Positions 1 to 8,858 of a stretch of 64,000 bases of DNA are shown here, piece by piece (positions within the stretch are counted from its first letter, which is position 1; every line of letters starts with the position of its first letter). Origin of the DNA: Evansella halocellulosilytica (GTDB taxonomy: Bacteria > Bacillota > Bacilli > Bacillales > Salisediminibacteriaceae); contig NZ_NIST01000001.1 of the NCBI RefSeq assembly GCF_002335745.1, positions 5,164,090 to 5,228,089 on the forward strand, read 5' to 3'. The notes below the pieces were generated by a model. The model saw nothing but the letters and a program-made list of their open reading frames with translations, had not been told where the DNA came from and did not search any database. Made by a program: the position numbers and the translations under genes.

Positions 1-462
1 ATCAAGAATGAATAAATCTGCTTTTGATGCAAACGCTGCAACAAGTGCGACTTTTTGCCGATTCCCCTTAGAATAAGTCCGACACTTTTTTGTCGGATCC
101 AAATCAAAGCGCTTCAATAATTGATCTCGATGATTTTTATCCATATCTCCACGCAATCTTCCGAAAAGATCAATTGCTTGCCCACCTGTTAAATTTGGCC
201 ATAGATGAACATCGCCAGGAACATAACTGATACATCGGTGAAGTTCAACCGCATCGTTCCAAGGATCACGCCCAAACATCCGAACATCCCCGTCCGTCTT
301 TCGCAAAAGTCCGAGCAGAACGCGAATTGCCGTCGACTTGCCCGCCCCATTCGGACCGATAAATCCTAGGACCTCGCCTTTACGCACTTCAAGATTCAAT
401 CCATCAAGAGCACGCACACTTCCATAGTCCTTCGTTAAATTGTTTATTTGAATAATGGACAT
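1..462 (-). CDS. ABC transporter ATP-binding protein (3' end outside window)
   Basis: The first 154 codons are in the window and the gene runs off the left edge. The start reads [14 protein letters not shown]. Walker A is GPNGAGKST, the signature is the degenerate YSKGNRQKV instead of LSGGQ, and the visible part ends at the Walker B motif (LFILD). The degenerate signature and the following QKVALVAAF are usual in antibiotic/multidrug export ATPases of the CcmA/DrrA type. The start codon lies one base after the stop of the TetR gene, with a GGAGGAG ribosome site inside that gene, so the two are translationally coupled. A membrane subunit probably follows outside the window. Substrate unknown. 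Confidence 0.9.
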   Translation of the reverse strand, partial: MSIIQINNLTKDYGSVRALDGLNLEVRKGEVLGFIGPNGAGKSTAIRVLLGLLRKTDGDVRMFGRDPWNDAVELHRCISYVPGDVHLWPNLTGGQAIDLFGRLRGDMDKNHRDQLLKRFDLDPTKKCRTYSKGNRQKVALVAAFASKADLFILD

Positions 463-463
463 T

Positions 464-1090
464 TTACATCTCCTCCTGTTTATAAAAACAGCGTTTCATG
501 ATTTCTAAATACTCTTTCCATTCATTCATCTGTTCTTTTCCAAAATCTTCGATCGTATCAATACTGGTTATTTGCTTTTCCCCAAAACTTAGCATCGTCC
601 AGTTGATAATATTGATCGTTTTTTCGAGGTCAATATCGTCCCGGAACTTTGAAAAATCGATATTTTCATACATTCTTTCAAAACCAGTCGCTAAAGTGCT
701 TTCTTTCATTTTTTCCAAATCCTCTTTCACTTCTGGATCGTCTTCTTGATTAAACGCTTGAAGGAACTGAAATAGATCCGGATGTTTTTTATAAATGTTG
801 TATTTAATTTCCCCTAATTGATTGATGCGTTCAAAAAAATCAGTCTCTGTCAGGTCAATTTCAGCTAATATTTCTTCAATGATGTCATTCGCTTGTTCAA
901 GTAAGAAAGAATATAACTCCTTTTTACTATTAAAGTAATGGAATAGTCTCCCTTTTCCGATACTTGCTTCTTTCACAATCTCATTTGTAGATGCGAGCTT
1001 ATATCCTTTTTTGCTAAATTCATTCATGGCTGCATTGATAATTCGTTGCTGTTTTTCTGGATCTAGATTGAAAAATGATGATGATACCAT
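464..1090 (-). CDS. TetR/AcrR family transcriptional regulator
   Basis: 208 residues. An N-terminal helix-turn-helix (about residues 14-60) contains the family pattern [21 protein letters not shown]; the remaining acidic, helical part would be the ligand-binding and dimer domain. The ATG has a GGAGG site 5 bases upstream. It is the first gene of a two-gene unit with the ABC ATPase, and the promoter upstream carries palindromes, so it most likely represses its own operon and is released by the exported compound. That is inference from layout; the ligand cannot be read from sequence. Confidence 0.9.
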   Translation of the reverse strand: MVSSSFFNLDPEKQQRIINAAMNEFSKKGYKLASTNEIVKEASIGKGRLFHYFNSKKELYSFLLEQANDIIEEILAEIDLTETDFFERINQLGEIKYNIYKKHPDLFQFLQAFNQEDDPEVKEDLEKMKESTLATGFERMYENIDFSKFRDDIDLEKTINIINWTMLSFGEKQITSIDTIEDFGKEQMNEWKEYLEIMKRCFYKQEEM

Positions 1091-1141
1091 GACAGCCTCC
1101 TTTCTCCTTGATCAATAAAAATAGTTTTCTTCCGGAAAGAC

Positions 1142-1198
1142 CAGACCGGTCCGGTCTGCCTGTGACTAAAATATATCATGGCGGACCACTGTGGTCAA
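1142..1198 (-). promoter_or_regulatory. Promoter and palindromic operators of the tetR-ABC unit
   Basis: On the minus strand a -35 TTGACC (1198-1193) and -10 TATATT (1175-1170) are separated by 17 bases. A 13-bp palindrome GACCAC-T-GTGGTC (1184-1196) overlaps the -35, and a 17-bp palindrome with arms CAGACCGG/CCGGTCTG (1142-1158) lies just downstream of the -10. Both are likely TetR-regulator sites. Confidence 0.7.
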
Positions 1199-1222
1199 GA
1201 ATAATTTTTGTAAAATCAAAAC

Positions 1223-1260
1223 ACAATCCCCGGTATGAAAAGACTCATAGCAGGGATTGT
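1223..1260 (-). terminator. Rho-independent terminator of the C69 peptidase gene
   Basis: ACAATCCC and GGGATTGT arms enclose a further TATGA/TCATA stem and are followed on the minus strand by GTTTTGATTTT. It separates the peptidase gene from the tetR promoter. Confidence 0.6.
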
Positions 1261-1322
1261 CTATTTATAATGAATGGTTGCTTTTTAATAACTTACGCCT
1301 TTTTTCTGCAATCATGACATGA

Positions 1323-3083
1323 TTAATCTTCAGAGGAGGATTCATTGTCTTTTTCACTTTGTTTATTTTCCTTGTTCAGTACCGCATCACTGTACACTCC
1401 ATGTTCACGAGGGTATTCATCAAGTTCAAGTCGATAGCAAGAGACTCTGTTATCACCTTCCATATTCATTGACTGACTTGGTGGCGGAGTCGTATCCCCA
1501 TCAGTGTCCGTTCCCTCTGGTTCACGTATCCCATAACGTTCTTTTGTTTCTGCTTCTACCTCATCAGTAAGTCTCATACCGAGTTCTAGACTTTCCAGCA
1601 AACGTTCCTCTACATTTTTTGTAATCAACTTTCTAGCTTCTTCTTCCTTTTCATCGTTGATTAAGGTTTTTGCTTCGGATTCAATCTGCTCGCGCTCATC
1701 GATTAACTCACGCTCAAAATTTTCGATTTGTCCCGTGACATAATGTAGGAAGTCTTCCGGATGATCACACGTGTAGTACATTAATCGTTTGAACTCACGT
1801 ACAGCATAACGAGTAGCCTCTTGAGGCGCATAATCTGCATCAAGGAACTCTGCATCTGCTCCTTTTGTTAAATATCTATGCTGTGCAAATTCAGCAGGTA
1901 CATTGTCGGTTGCAATAGGAATTGGAACATATGGTGTGCTTACTGCCCCAGTCGTCGCAAGCCAAAGTGTCTGCAAGTCATTAGGAATGTTCTGACGTAA
2001 ATGAGCAACGTGCCCATACCCGGAGAAGTCATTAGACCAACGTGGGTCACGTACGAGGGCAAGCATACCTTCCAGACTGACTGGTGCCATCTCTTTAATC
2101 TCTTCCTCCCGCTCAGGAGGTATGCGTTCTGAAAAATAATGATCTTCTTCCTTATCTACGTCCTCACCTGGAAATGGTTCTCCATAAACATCTTGCAAAT
2201 TCATATAGTCAGGGTCATCCTCTTCAGGGTCCCACCAACCTTGTTCTTGTGCAAATTCAACAATGTTATCAGAAGCCATAAAATCATCGTCATTATTAAA
2301 ATCAACCGGAAATTCATGAATGTAGCCTGGATAGTTTACGCGTACCTCATCTGAACCTAAGCGCTCTGCTGCCCATAAGCCTTGTCCTCCAGCAAAATTA
2401 ATAAATACCCAGCCTTCATTTTTATCTGCAAACATGTGGGAATTTCCCCCATAAGTTGAATACCCAAACTCATCGATCAGTTCACCGACGATCTCAACTG
2501 CTTCACGAGCTGTTGTCGCACGCTCCATTGCAATACGTGAAAGGTCGCTATAATTAGGTCCAGTCTGATCTTCTGGTGTCATTTCGACAAGTTCTTCACG
2601 AGATGGTGAAAATATATCACGACCTGCCACACCGTGCTCATTCAAGCCCCCGTTCGTAAGTGGAGGTGGAAATCCCGCAAACTCAGAATATGTTGAACTA
2701 ATATACTTGTAGGTATTCTCCACCTGCGGAATTGTACTTCGTTCACCAGGAAGCCTCGCATCTTCTGTCACGCCAACTTCAATCTCCGCTCCATCAGGAT
2801 GATCTTGAGCAGGCACAATATCAATCCAATGGCTGGATGGTTCGTGACCGAACCCTCCAAGAAGTGTTGAGCCATCCTCTGTCAGTTCGCTGCCTACATA
2901 AAAACCAATACTCTTTTCCTGTATTGCAGGATAATCTTTACCTCGAGCTTTTTCTACCTGTCCAGCCAGATCTTCTCTTTTTCCAAATTCCTGTGCCTGA
3001 GGCTCCTCTTCTCCCCCACAACCACCTAATAAAGTTATCAACCCTAACAATAAAAGAACGAACAACCAGTTACATTTTTTCAT
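1323..3083 (-). CDS. Secreted lipoprotein of the C69 (U34) dipeptidase family
   Basis: 586 residues from ATG 3083, chosen because it has a GAGGTGA site and begins a lipoprotein signal (MKKCNWLFVLLLLG, lipobox LLGGC); an in-frame upstream ATG at 3161 lacks both. The mature protein is strongly acidic. The block EDGSTLLGG..EPSSHWIDIVPAQ and later ERATTAREAVEIVGELIDEFGY resemble C69 peptidases, N-terminal nucleophile hydrolases that cut dipeptides. In that family the nucleophile is a Cys a few residues before the VG..xxDGS block; here the equivalent residue seems to be Ser (KSIGFYVGSELTEDGS). The C-terminus is a charged, low-complexity tail. Family call good; activity uncertain. Confidence 0.8.
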   Translation of the reverse strand: MKKCNWLFVLLLLGLITLLGGCGGEEEPQAQEFGKREDLAGQVEKARGKDYPAIQEKSIGFYVGSELTEDGSTLLGGFGHEPSSHWIDIVPAQDHPDGAEIEVGVTEDARLPGERSTIPQVENTYKYISSTYSEFAGFPPPLTNGGLNEHGVAGRDIFSPSREELVEMTPEDQTGPNYSDLSRIAMERATTAREAVEIVGELIDEFGYSTYGGNSHMFADKNEGWVFINFAGGQGLWAAERLGSDEVRVNYPGYIHEFPVDFNNDDDFMASDNIVEFAQEQGWWDPEEDDPDYMNLQDVYGEPFPGEDVDKEEDHYFSERIPPEREEEIKEMAPVSLEGMLALVRDPRWSNDFSGYGHVAHLRQNIPNDLQTLWLATTGAVSTPYVPIPIATDNVPAEFAQHRYLTKGADAEFLDADYAPQEATRYAVREFKRLMYYTCDHPEDFLHYVTGQIENFERELIDEREQIESEAKTLINDEKEEEARKLITKNVEERLLESLELGMRLTDEVEAETKERYGIREPEGTDTDGDTTPPPSQSMNMEGDNRVSCYRLELDEYPREHGVYSDAVLNKENKQSEKDNESSSED

Positions 3084-3220
3084 AATATGACTCACCTCAC
3101 TTTGATGTCGGTTAGTGTAACCAAATTGATATGGAATTATTTTCATTCTTGACAGCTTCATATATTGCTTGATGAGGAAGATTCATATTGCATGATCGAA
3201 GCTTGAGTTATAAATAAGAT

Positions 3221-3268
3221 AGAAAAAACGAGCTTGGATATGTTTAGTCAAATTCCAGCTCGTTTTTC
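3221..3268 (-). terminator. Terminator of the siderophore uptake operon
   Basis: Stem made of AACGAGC and GCTCGTT arms with a TGGA/TCCA extension, ending in a T-run on the minus strand just past the FhuF-like gene. The same AACGAG stem occurs in two other terminators of this window (32627 and 37268). Confidence 0.8.
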
Positions 3269-3305
3269 TCATATACAGTTTTTTGGACAGCCTCCACTAT
3301 ATTCC

Positions 3306-4013
3306 CTATTTTTTTGGCTGTTTCGGACAAACAGAGCAAAATTTCTCCCCGTTACAAATTTCATAATAAAAACAGCATGTTTGACGCTCTCGAACAACAT
3401 CACCATCCTTATCTCCTCTTTTTGGCTGAAAAAATTGCTTTAGCGGATTTCTCTTTTCTCCAAATAAACTGCCAGGTGCCTCATGTACGAGGTAATCTAG
3501 GTCTTCCTCAATTCGCTTCTTATCAGACGACGATGCATTCTCTTGTAATTTTTTCTCGTACAACGAAAAGATACGAACGGCAGTGTTTTCCCATAAAATG
3601 AGCTTTGGCACGTTAGCAACGTTTGCAATCGTTCTCCAAACTTGCGACAAGTGATTCGCAAATACCTTGTTTACAATATCCTCACGCCCAATTTTTCTTT
3701 TCGGAATGTCCCACGTACGTTCTTTCATAAAATCGATTTCTTTGTTCCAATTTGCCCCTGACCAATCTGTCTTAAGAACACTGTTTTCTAATGAAACATC
3801 GAATCCTTTTTCTTGTAACGTCATCGTCGAAAAAGCAGGGGTCGTAATAAAACGAGCATATTGCTTTGAAAATTGAGATGCAGTAACCATCAAAGATGGT
3901 GATTGTATCTTTTCTGTTACCTTGTTTAAATAGTCTTTACATTTCTTTTCATCAGTTAATTCAAGTGCGGTTATTGTGTCACCTTGCTCGTTCGCCAACA
4001 GTGATTCGTTCAT
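3306..4013 (-). CDS. FhuF-like ferric-siderophore reductase (2Fe-2S)
   Basis: 235 residues from ATG 4013 (AAAGGGA site upstream; two more in-frame ATGs further up at 4034 and 4058 would deepen the overlap with the ATPase gene). The C-terminus has CC-x6-C-x5-C-x2-C spacing (TCCFYYEICNGEKFCSVCP), the cysteine pattern of FhuF-type reductases that carry a 2Fe-2S cluster and release iron from ferric siderophores in the cytoplasm. The body is otherwise poorly conserved, as usual for this group. It is the last gene of the uptake operon and overlaps the ATPase gene, which supports the role. Confidence 0.8.
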   Translation of the reverse strand: MNESLLANEQGDTITALELTDEKKCKDYLNKVTEKIQSPSLMVTASQFSKQYARFITTPAFSTMTLQEKGFDVSLENSVLKTDWSGANWNKEIDFMKERTWDIPKRKIGREDIVNKVFANHLSQVWRTIANVANVPKLILWENTAVRIFSLYEKKLQENASSSDKKRIEEDLDYLVHEAPGSLFGEKRNPLKQFFQPKRGDKDGDVVRERQTCCFYYEICNGEKFCSVCPKQPKK

Positions 4014-4803
4014 TAGTTTTTCGTCCCTTTCCATGTGGTATAACCATAGGTGTCCCAAACAATGGATCTTCTACAATACGACAATTCAACCCAAATACAC
4101 GTTGGATCAGTTCTTCATCCATTATGTCTTCTGGTTTCCCTTTCGCATAGACCGTTTGATCTTGAATTGCAACAAGGTGATGTGCATAGCGACTTGCTAA
4201 ATTCACATCGTGTAAAACTATCACGATTGTACGACCTTCTGTTTTATTTAGATCATATAATAAATCTAAAACGTCAATTTGATGAGTCATATCTAAATAG
4301 GTCGTTGGTTCGTCCAACAGCAGCGTACTTGCTCCTTGTGCAAGTGTCATGGCAATCCAAGCACGTTGACGCTGCCCCCCAGAAAGAGAGTCCACAGACT
4401 GATTAGCTAAACCACTCATATTTGTTGCTGCCAAAGCCTTAGCAACCATTGTTTCATCTTCTAGGGACCATTGTTTTAACCAAGTCTGATGAGGGTACCT
4501 TCCTTGGCGAACGAGCTGTTCGACCGTTAATCCCTCTGGAGCGATTGGACCTTGCGGAAGTATGGACATCTTTCTAGCAACTTCTTTCGTTTTAAGACGA
4601 AATATTTCTTCACCTTTAAGAAGTACCGCTCCTTTTATTGGACGCAGCAAACGAGCCATCGTTCGCAGCAAGGTAGACTTTCCGCAACCATTCCCACCGA
4701 TAAAAACGGTAATTTGTCCTTCTGGTATATCGATAGACAAATCGTTTAAAATCGGATGCTCTTCATAAGAAAATGTCAGATCTTTTGCTTGCAAATATTG
4801 CAT
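3979..4803 (-). CDS. Iron-siderophore ABC transporter ATP-binding protein
   Basis: 274 residues. Walker A GGNGCGKST (about 36-44), signature LSGGQRQR (about 139-146), Walker B LLLDEPT and a switch His in VLHDVNLASRYA are all intact. It belongs to the FecE/FhuC group that powers import of ferric siderophores or haem. The ATG follows an AAGGAGG site 17 bases downstream of the second permease gene. Its 3' end overlaps the reductase gene by 35 bases. Confidence 0.93.
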   Translation of the reverse strand: MQYLQAKDLTFSYEEHPILNDLSIDIPEGQITVFIGGNGCGKSTLLRTMARLLRPIKGAVLLKGEEIFRLKTKEVARKMSILPQGPIAPEGLTVEQLVRQGRYPHQTWLKQWSLEDETMVAKALAATNMSGLANQSVDSLSGGQRQRAWIAMTLAQGASTLLLDEPTTYLDMTHQIDVLDLLYDLNKTEGRTIVIVLHDVNLASRYAHHLVAIQDQTVYAKGKPEDIMDEELIQRVFGLNCRIVEDPLFGTPMVIPHGKGRKTNERITVGERAR

Positions 4804-4819
4804 TGAAAAAGCCTCCTTC

Positions 4820-5857
4820 TTAGAATTGGTTCCGGTTTCTATACAATAAGTAGAGGAAAAATGGTGCCCCTATTCCTGCTGTAAATACTCCAGCTGGTAT
4901 ATCAACTGGATAAAACATGGTTCTGGCTGTTAGATCAGCCGCAAATAATAGCAAAGCTCCCACAAGTGCTGATGCAATAATCAAACTACCATACGTCCGA
5001 CCGACTAGTGTACGGGCGATATGGGGAGCAATTAACCCGACAAAACCGATAGCTCCGGCTATAGCGACAGCAGATCCGGCTAAGACAACACTAATAAACA
5101 ATAAAATGAGACGGTCAACTTGAATGCGAACACCGAGTCCCGCAGCAGTGTCATCTCCAAGCTGTTGTGAATTCAAACTATTAGAGAATATGAGTGTTAT
5201 CGGAATGAACAGTAATAGGATTGGGAGCATCGCATAAATATCATCCCACGAAGCTCCATAAATACTTCCCGTCAGCCAAAGATACGCTTGATTGGCTGTT
5301 ATGGCAGAGCTGGCAACAATCATAAATGTTGTCCCCGCCCCCATGATGGCTGATATCCCGATTCCAATTAACACAAGCCTGATCGGAGTAATCCCACTTT
5401 TCCAGGCAAGAATATAAATAAGAAACGAAACAAGCAAAGCACCTGTAATAGCTGCTACTGGTAACCATCCAATGCTGACAGTTCCGGATAAAAAGGTTAG
5501 AAATCCAACCGCTGCAACTGAGGCACCACCGGTTACACCAATAATATCTGGAGCTGCTAATGGGTTTCTCACAACCCCTTGTAATATCACTCCCGAAACA
5601 CCTAGAGCTGCACCAACTAGTAAAGATACTAATGTGCGAGGAAGTCGTGAATGAAATACGATAAATTCACTTCCTTCATTACTGTTACCGAAAATAGTTT
5701 GAATGACTTCGACTGGACTAAGCAGCCTGTATCCGAGTGACGGACCTATAATACAAGCGAATAGTACAGCAAGAAGAAGGATAACAATAATAAATGCAGG
5801 CTTTCTATCTATTTGAAAAGAAAAGATCTTATTTCTTACAGTAAAAGGTTGTTTCAT
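4820..5857 (-). CDS. FecCD-family iron-siderophore permease
   Basis: 345 residues with 9-10 hydrophobic segments. The conserved FecCD blocks are present: RLPRTLVSLLVGAALGVSG, RNPLAAPDIIGVTGGA, and the ATPase-contact region AGAIGFVGLIAPHIAR, followed by PAGVFTAGIGAPFFLYLLYR at the end. It overlaps the upstream permease gene by 4 bases (ATGA), so the two are coupled and probably form a heterodimeric channel. Confidence 0.93.
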   Translation of the reverse strand: MKQPFTVRNKIFSFQIDRKPAFIIVILLLAVLFACIIGPSLGYRLLSPVEVIQTIFGNSNEGSEFIVFHSRLPRTLVSLLVGAALGVSGVILQGVVRNPLAAPDIIGVTGGASVAAVGFLTFLSGTVSIGWLPVAAITGALLVSFLIYILAWKSGITPIRLVLIGIGISAIMGAGTTFMIVASSAITANQAYLWLTGSIYGASWDDIYAMLPILLLFIPITLIFSNSLNSQQLGDDTAAGLGVRIQVDRLILLFISVVLAGSAVAIAGAIGFVGLIAPHIARTLVGRTYGSLIIASALVGALLLFAADLTARTMFYPVDIPAGVFTAGIGAPFFLYLLYRNRNQF

Positions 5858-6867
5858 AGTTTAGACACCCCTCTCCGTGCGATATACACAAAGAAAGGTC
5901 CACCGACAATCGCTGTCATAACACCGATTGGAACTTCCTGAGGCATAATTACAAGACGCGCCATCACATCTGCCCCTACGAGTAATATAGCTCCGAGAAT
6001 GGCTGAGAAAGGAATGACCCAGCGGTAATCATTACCGGCAAAAAATCGCGCAATATGTGGAATGACAAGTCCGATAAACCCGACAGCACCGACCACCGCG
6101 ACTGAACTACCTGCTAACAGGACGATAATAATTCCCATCATGGCTTTTAAAAGAGCTACATTTTGTCCCATTCCTTTTGCAATGTCATCCCCCGTCACAA
6201 GCAAGTTAATCGCTTTTCCCATAAATAAAGTAATGATCATGGCTGTACCTATTAATGGAAGTATCGGAAACAACATATCAAGGGAGCGTCCGCTGACTGA
6301 ACCAGCTAACCAGAACAAAACATCCTGCAATCCTGCTTCGTCAAATACGAGAATCCCTTGCGTATAAGATTGCAACAGTGCACTCATTGCTGCTCCAGCA
6401 AGGACGATTTTTATTGGTGTTAGCCCGTCTCGCCCTAGAGAACCGAGAAAATAAACAACGATTGCCGCAACTGCTGCGCCAAGAAAAGCTAAACTCATCA
6501 AGGAGAGTAACGATGAAACAGAGAAAAAGACAATACCGATCACGATAAAAAAAATCGCCCCTTGATTAATGCCAAATATGCTTGGAGATGCTAGAGGATT
6601 TCTCGTCAGCGCTTGCATAAGTGTACCTGCTATTGCTAAGCTTGCTCCTACTACCGAACCAATGATTGCACGAGGCAAACGATCTGATAGAACGACAATA
6701 TGTTCAATTGATTCTTCATCGTAAGATAAGAATGAGGAAATTGCTTGATCGACAGTTACAGGCGTATATCCCAAAATAATACTAGCAGCAAAAGATAGTA
6801 AATATAAAATAAACATTAGGATGAGAATTGTTATTCTCACCCTCTTATTTGCAAAAACATTTCTCAT
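5854..6867 (-). CDS. FecCD-family iron-siderophore permease
   Basis: About 337 residues from ATG 6867, preceded at good distance by GGAAGAG; a TTG at 6885 is possible but has no ribosome site. Multi-spanning protein with RLPRAIIGSVVGASLAIAG, RNPLASPSIFG and GAVGFIGLVIPHIARFFAG blocks like its partner, from which it differs enough to be a distinct subunit. It lies directly after the binding-protein gene. The pair plus the ATPase makes a complete importer. Confidence 0.92.
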   Translation of the reverse strand: MRNVFANKRVRITILILMFILYLLSFAASIILGYTPVTVDQAISSFLSYDEESIEHIVVLSDRLPRAIIGSVVGASLAIAGTLMQALTRNPLASPSIFGINQGAIFFIVIGIVFFSVSSLLSLMSLAFLGAAVAAIVVYFLGSLGRDGLTPIKIVLAGAAMSALLQSYTQGILVFDEAGLQDVLFWLAGSVSGRSLDMLFPILPLIGTAMIITLFMGKAINLLVTGDDIAKGMGQNVALLKAMMGIIIVLLAGSSVAVVGAVGFIGLVIPHIARFFAGNDYRWVIPFSAILGAILLVGADVMARLVIMPQEVPIGVMTAIVGGPFFVYIARRGVSKL

Positions 6868-6897
6868 CTCTTTCAACTCTTCCAATGTCAGTTTTCA

Positions 6898-7878
6898 CTA
6901 TTTCTCTACATCAAAAATTTCATACAAATCATCAAGCATGAGATTTGCAGCATTAATACCGCCACCAGCATTCCAAGTTTCTTCTGCTACCATGTGAACC
7001 TGATCATTTTCAACTGCATCAAGCCTTTGCCATAGTGGATGGCTTGTCCATTCTTCATAGGTTGCTTCTATCTGCTCTGTTTCTGTTCCTGAGTTAAAAT
7101 TAAAGATGATTTCTGCATCAGCTTCTGGAATACTTTCTTTGGATGATAATTTTATACCCCACTCATCTGGATTGTCGTGTCCTTCCGGACGTTCAAATCC
7201 AGCATCTTTTAAAATTTCCCCAGCAAATCCCATGTAAAAAATCCGAGCATGGTCAGCACGGAAATTCGTGATGGCTGCTTCAATCGGAAGAGCGTCACCC
7301 ATTTCTTCTTTGAAATGCTCGATTCGCTCATTATACTCAGCTAGAAGTTGATTCGCTTCATTTTCTTTATTTAGTGCCTGACCGATCATTTCAAGTGTCT
7401 CTTTCCATTTATATACTTCTTCACCTACAACCGTTGGAGCGATAACGGAGAGATCTTCATATATCTCCTCATGTCTAGTTTTTGTCGCTATAATGACATC
7501 TGGATCAAGTTCAGCGATTGCTTCAAGGTTTGGTTGAGTTTCCTCACCGACAATTTCAACTCCTTCAAGATTATTTCTTAAATATTCATAAACCGGCTTC
7601 TGTGTCCATGATTCCACAATGCCAACAGGCTTTATATCAAGTGCTGCCACCGTATCATTTGCACCCTGATACAATGTAACAATCCTTTCAGGGGTTCCTG
7701 TGACTTCTGTTTCCCCCATGGCATGTTCTACTACTCTAATTTCTTCAGAAGAAGGCTCATTATCAGCCGTTTCTCCTTCCCCATGTGCCCCTTCCTCATT
7801 TGTTCCGCAAGCAGCTATTAGCAAAACCATTAGGACTAATACTGAAAGCAAAGAGAAAAGACTTCTCTTTTTTAACAT
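6898..7878 (-). CDS. Iron-siderophore substrate-binding lipoprotein
   Basis: 326 residues. Lipoprotein signal with LLIAAC lipobox at about residues 19-24 and an acidic linker, then a periplasmic-binding fold of the FhuD/FepB type (TPERIVTLYQGANDTVAALDIKPVG; PNLEAIAELDPDVIIATKT). It captures the ferric siderophore outside the membrane. It is the first gene of the operon and lies directly behind a Fur-controlled promoter. The exact siderophore cannot be read; the branch resembles catecholate/citrate-type binders. Confidence 0.92.
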   Translation of the reverse strand: MLKKRSLFSLLSVLVLMVLLIAACGTNEEGAHGEGETADNEPSSEEIRVVEHAMGETEVTGTPERIVTLYQGANDTVAALDIKPVGIVESWTQKPVYEYLRNNLEGVEIVGEETQPNLEAIAELDPDVIIATKTRHEEIYEDLSVIAPTVVGEEVYKWKETLEMIGQALNKENEANQLLAEYNERIEHFKEEMGDALPIEAAITNFRADHARIFYMGFAGEILKDAGFERPEGHDNPDEWGIKLSSKESIPEADAEIIFNFNSGTETEQIEATYEEWTSHPLWQRLDAVENDQVHMVAEETWNAGGGINAANLMLDDLYEIFDVEK

Positions 7879-7899
7879 TTTACTTCACTCCTATTTAAT

Positions 7900-7949
7900 T
7901 GATAATGATTATCATTACCGATTATATAGGTGATATTGTTTATGGTCAA
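7900..7949 (-). promoter_or_regulatory. Fur-regulated promoter of the siderophore operon
   Basis: Minus strand: -35 TTGACC (7949-7944), 17-base spacer, -10 TATAAT (7926-7921). Immediately downstream is a perfect 7-1-7 Fur box, TGATAATGATTATCA (7914-7900). Iron-loaded Fur bound there would block initiation, so the operon should be induced by iron starvation. Confidence 0.9.
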
Positions 7950-8135
7950 TATTATTTTTGGAAAACTTTCACACTCTTTCTTTTTTAAGAACAATACAAC
8001 TCTTCAAATAAGCTTCTATAGCGAGTGATCAAAAAGGAAGTCAAAAACCATCAATAAAAATAAAGTATAGGTGGGGAGAAATAGTTTCGACATACGATTT
8101 CACCACCTACTATTGCCTCATTCAACTTTTTACGT

Positions 8136-8165
8136 AAAAAAATTAACCCCAGTAACGGGGCTAAT
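8136..8165 (-). terminator. Terminator of the VTC/DUF4956 operon
   Basis: ATTAACCCC and GGGGCTAAT arms around AGTAAC with a seven-T run on the minus strand, 11 bases after the DUF4956 gene. A second foldable stretch with TAGGTGG/CCACCTA arms lies at 8067-8111. Nothing else is recognised between 7950 and 8136. Confidence 0.8.
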
Positions 8166-8176
8166 TCAAAATGTTC

Positions 8177-8854
8177 TTATCCTTCTCTTTCTACATATGA
8201 GAGAGAAACTTTCAAGTTAGCATTCTTCTCTCGAATCCGATCTAGCAGTTCTTTGTCTTTCGTGTTATCCTTACAGCGGATCGCATAAGTATATAGGATC
8301 ATCGTGCCAAGGTTTGTTGTTTCTACTTGACGTAGACTGTTGCTTATCGTATACGTTTGTAATACATCATCTAATAAGTTTTCATCATTTAAATTCTCTG
8401 GAACCGTTACTTTTAAAATTTGTGTATCTTTCCCTTTTCCGTATTCATACTTATAAAGCAAGTAAAATAATAAACTTGCAAATAAAGCTAATAAGATAGC
8501 TAGATTAAATTGATAAAGTCCACAGGTCATCCCTACACATAAGCCAAAGAAAATATAGGCAATGTCTTTAGCATCTGTTACAGCACTTCGGAAACGAATC
8601 AACGAAAAGACAGCAAATAATCCAAAAGCAACCCCTGCATTTCCACTGACAACGGTCATGACGACGGAAACGACAACACTCATCATGACGATCGTATGGA
8701 CAAAATTCTGGGAATACTTTTCCCCCGTAAACGTAATTTGATAAATTTTCGTTATTAATAAACTAAGGACGGTTGCTAAGCCCATTGCGAGCAAACTCCT
8801 CCAGAAAGTTGGTTCTAGTTCACTATTGATAAAAGTTTGATTTATAAAATCCAT
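8177..8854 (-). CDS. DUF4956 membrane protein
   Basis: 225 residues from ATG 8854; the GGAGGA site sits in the last codons of the VTC gene. Four or so hydrophobic segments in the first 130 residues contain the family block VVMTVVSGNAGVAFGLFAVFSLIRFR, followed by DAKDIAYIFFGLCVGM; the last 90 residues are a soluble domain. DUF4956 proteins are commonly encoded next to VTC-domain and CotH-type genes. Function unknown; a role with the VTC protein at the membrane is inferred from the tight overlap only. Confidence 0.85.
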   Translation of the reverse strand: MDFINQTFINSELEPTFWRSLLAMGLATVLSLLITKIYQITFTGEKYSQNFVHTIVMMSVVVSVVMTVVSGNAGVAFGLFAVFSLIRFRSAVTDAKDIAYIFFGLCVGMTCGLYQFNLAILLALFASLLFYLLYKYEYGKGKDTQILKVTVPENLNDENLLDDVLQTYTISNSLRQVETTNLGTMILYTYAIRCKDNTKDKELLDRIREKNANLKVSLSYVEREG

Positions 8855-8858
8855 GTTA

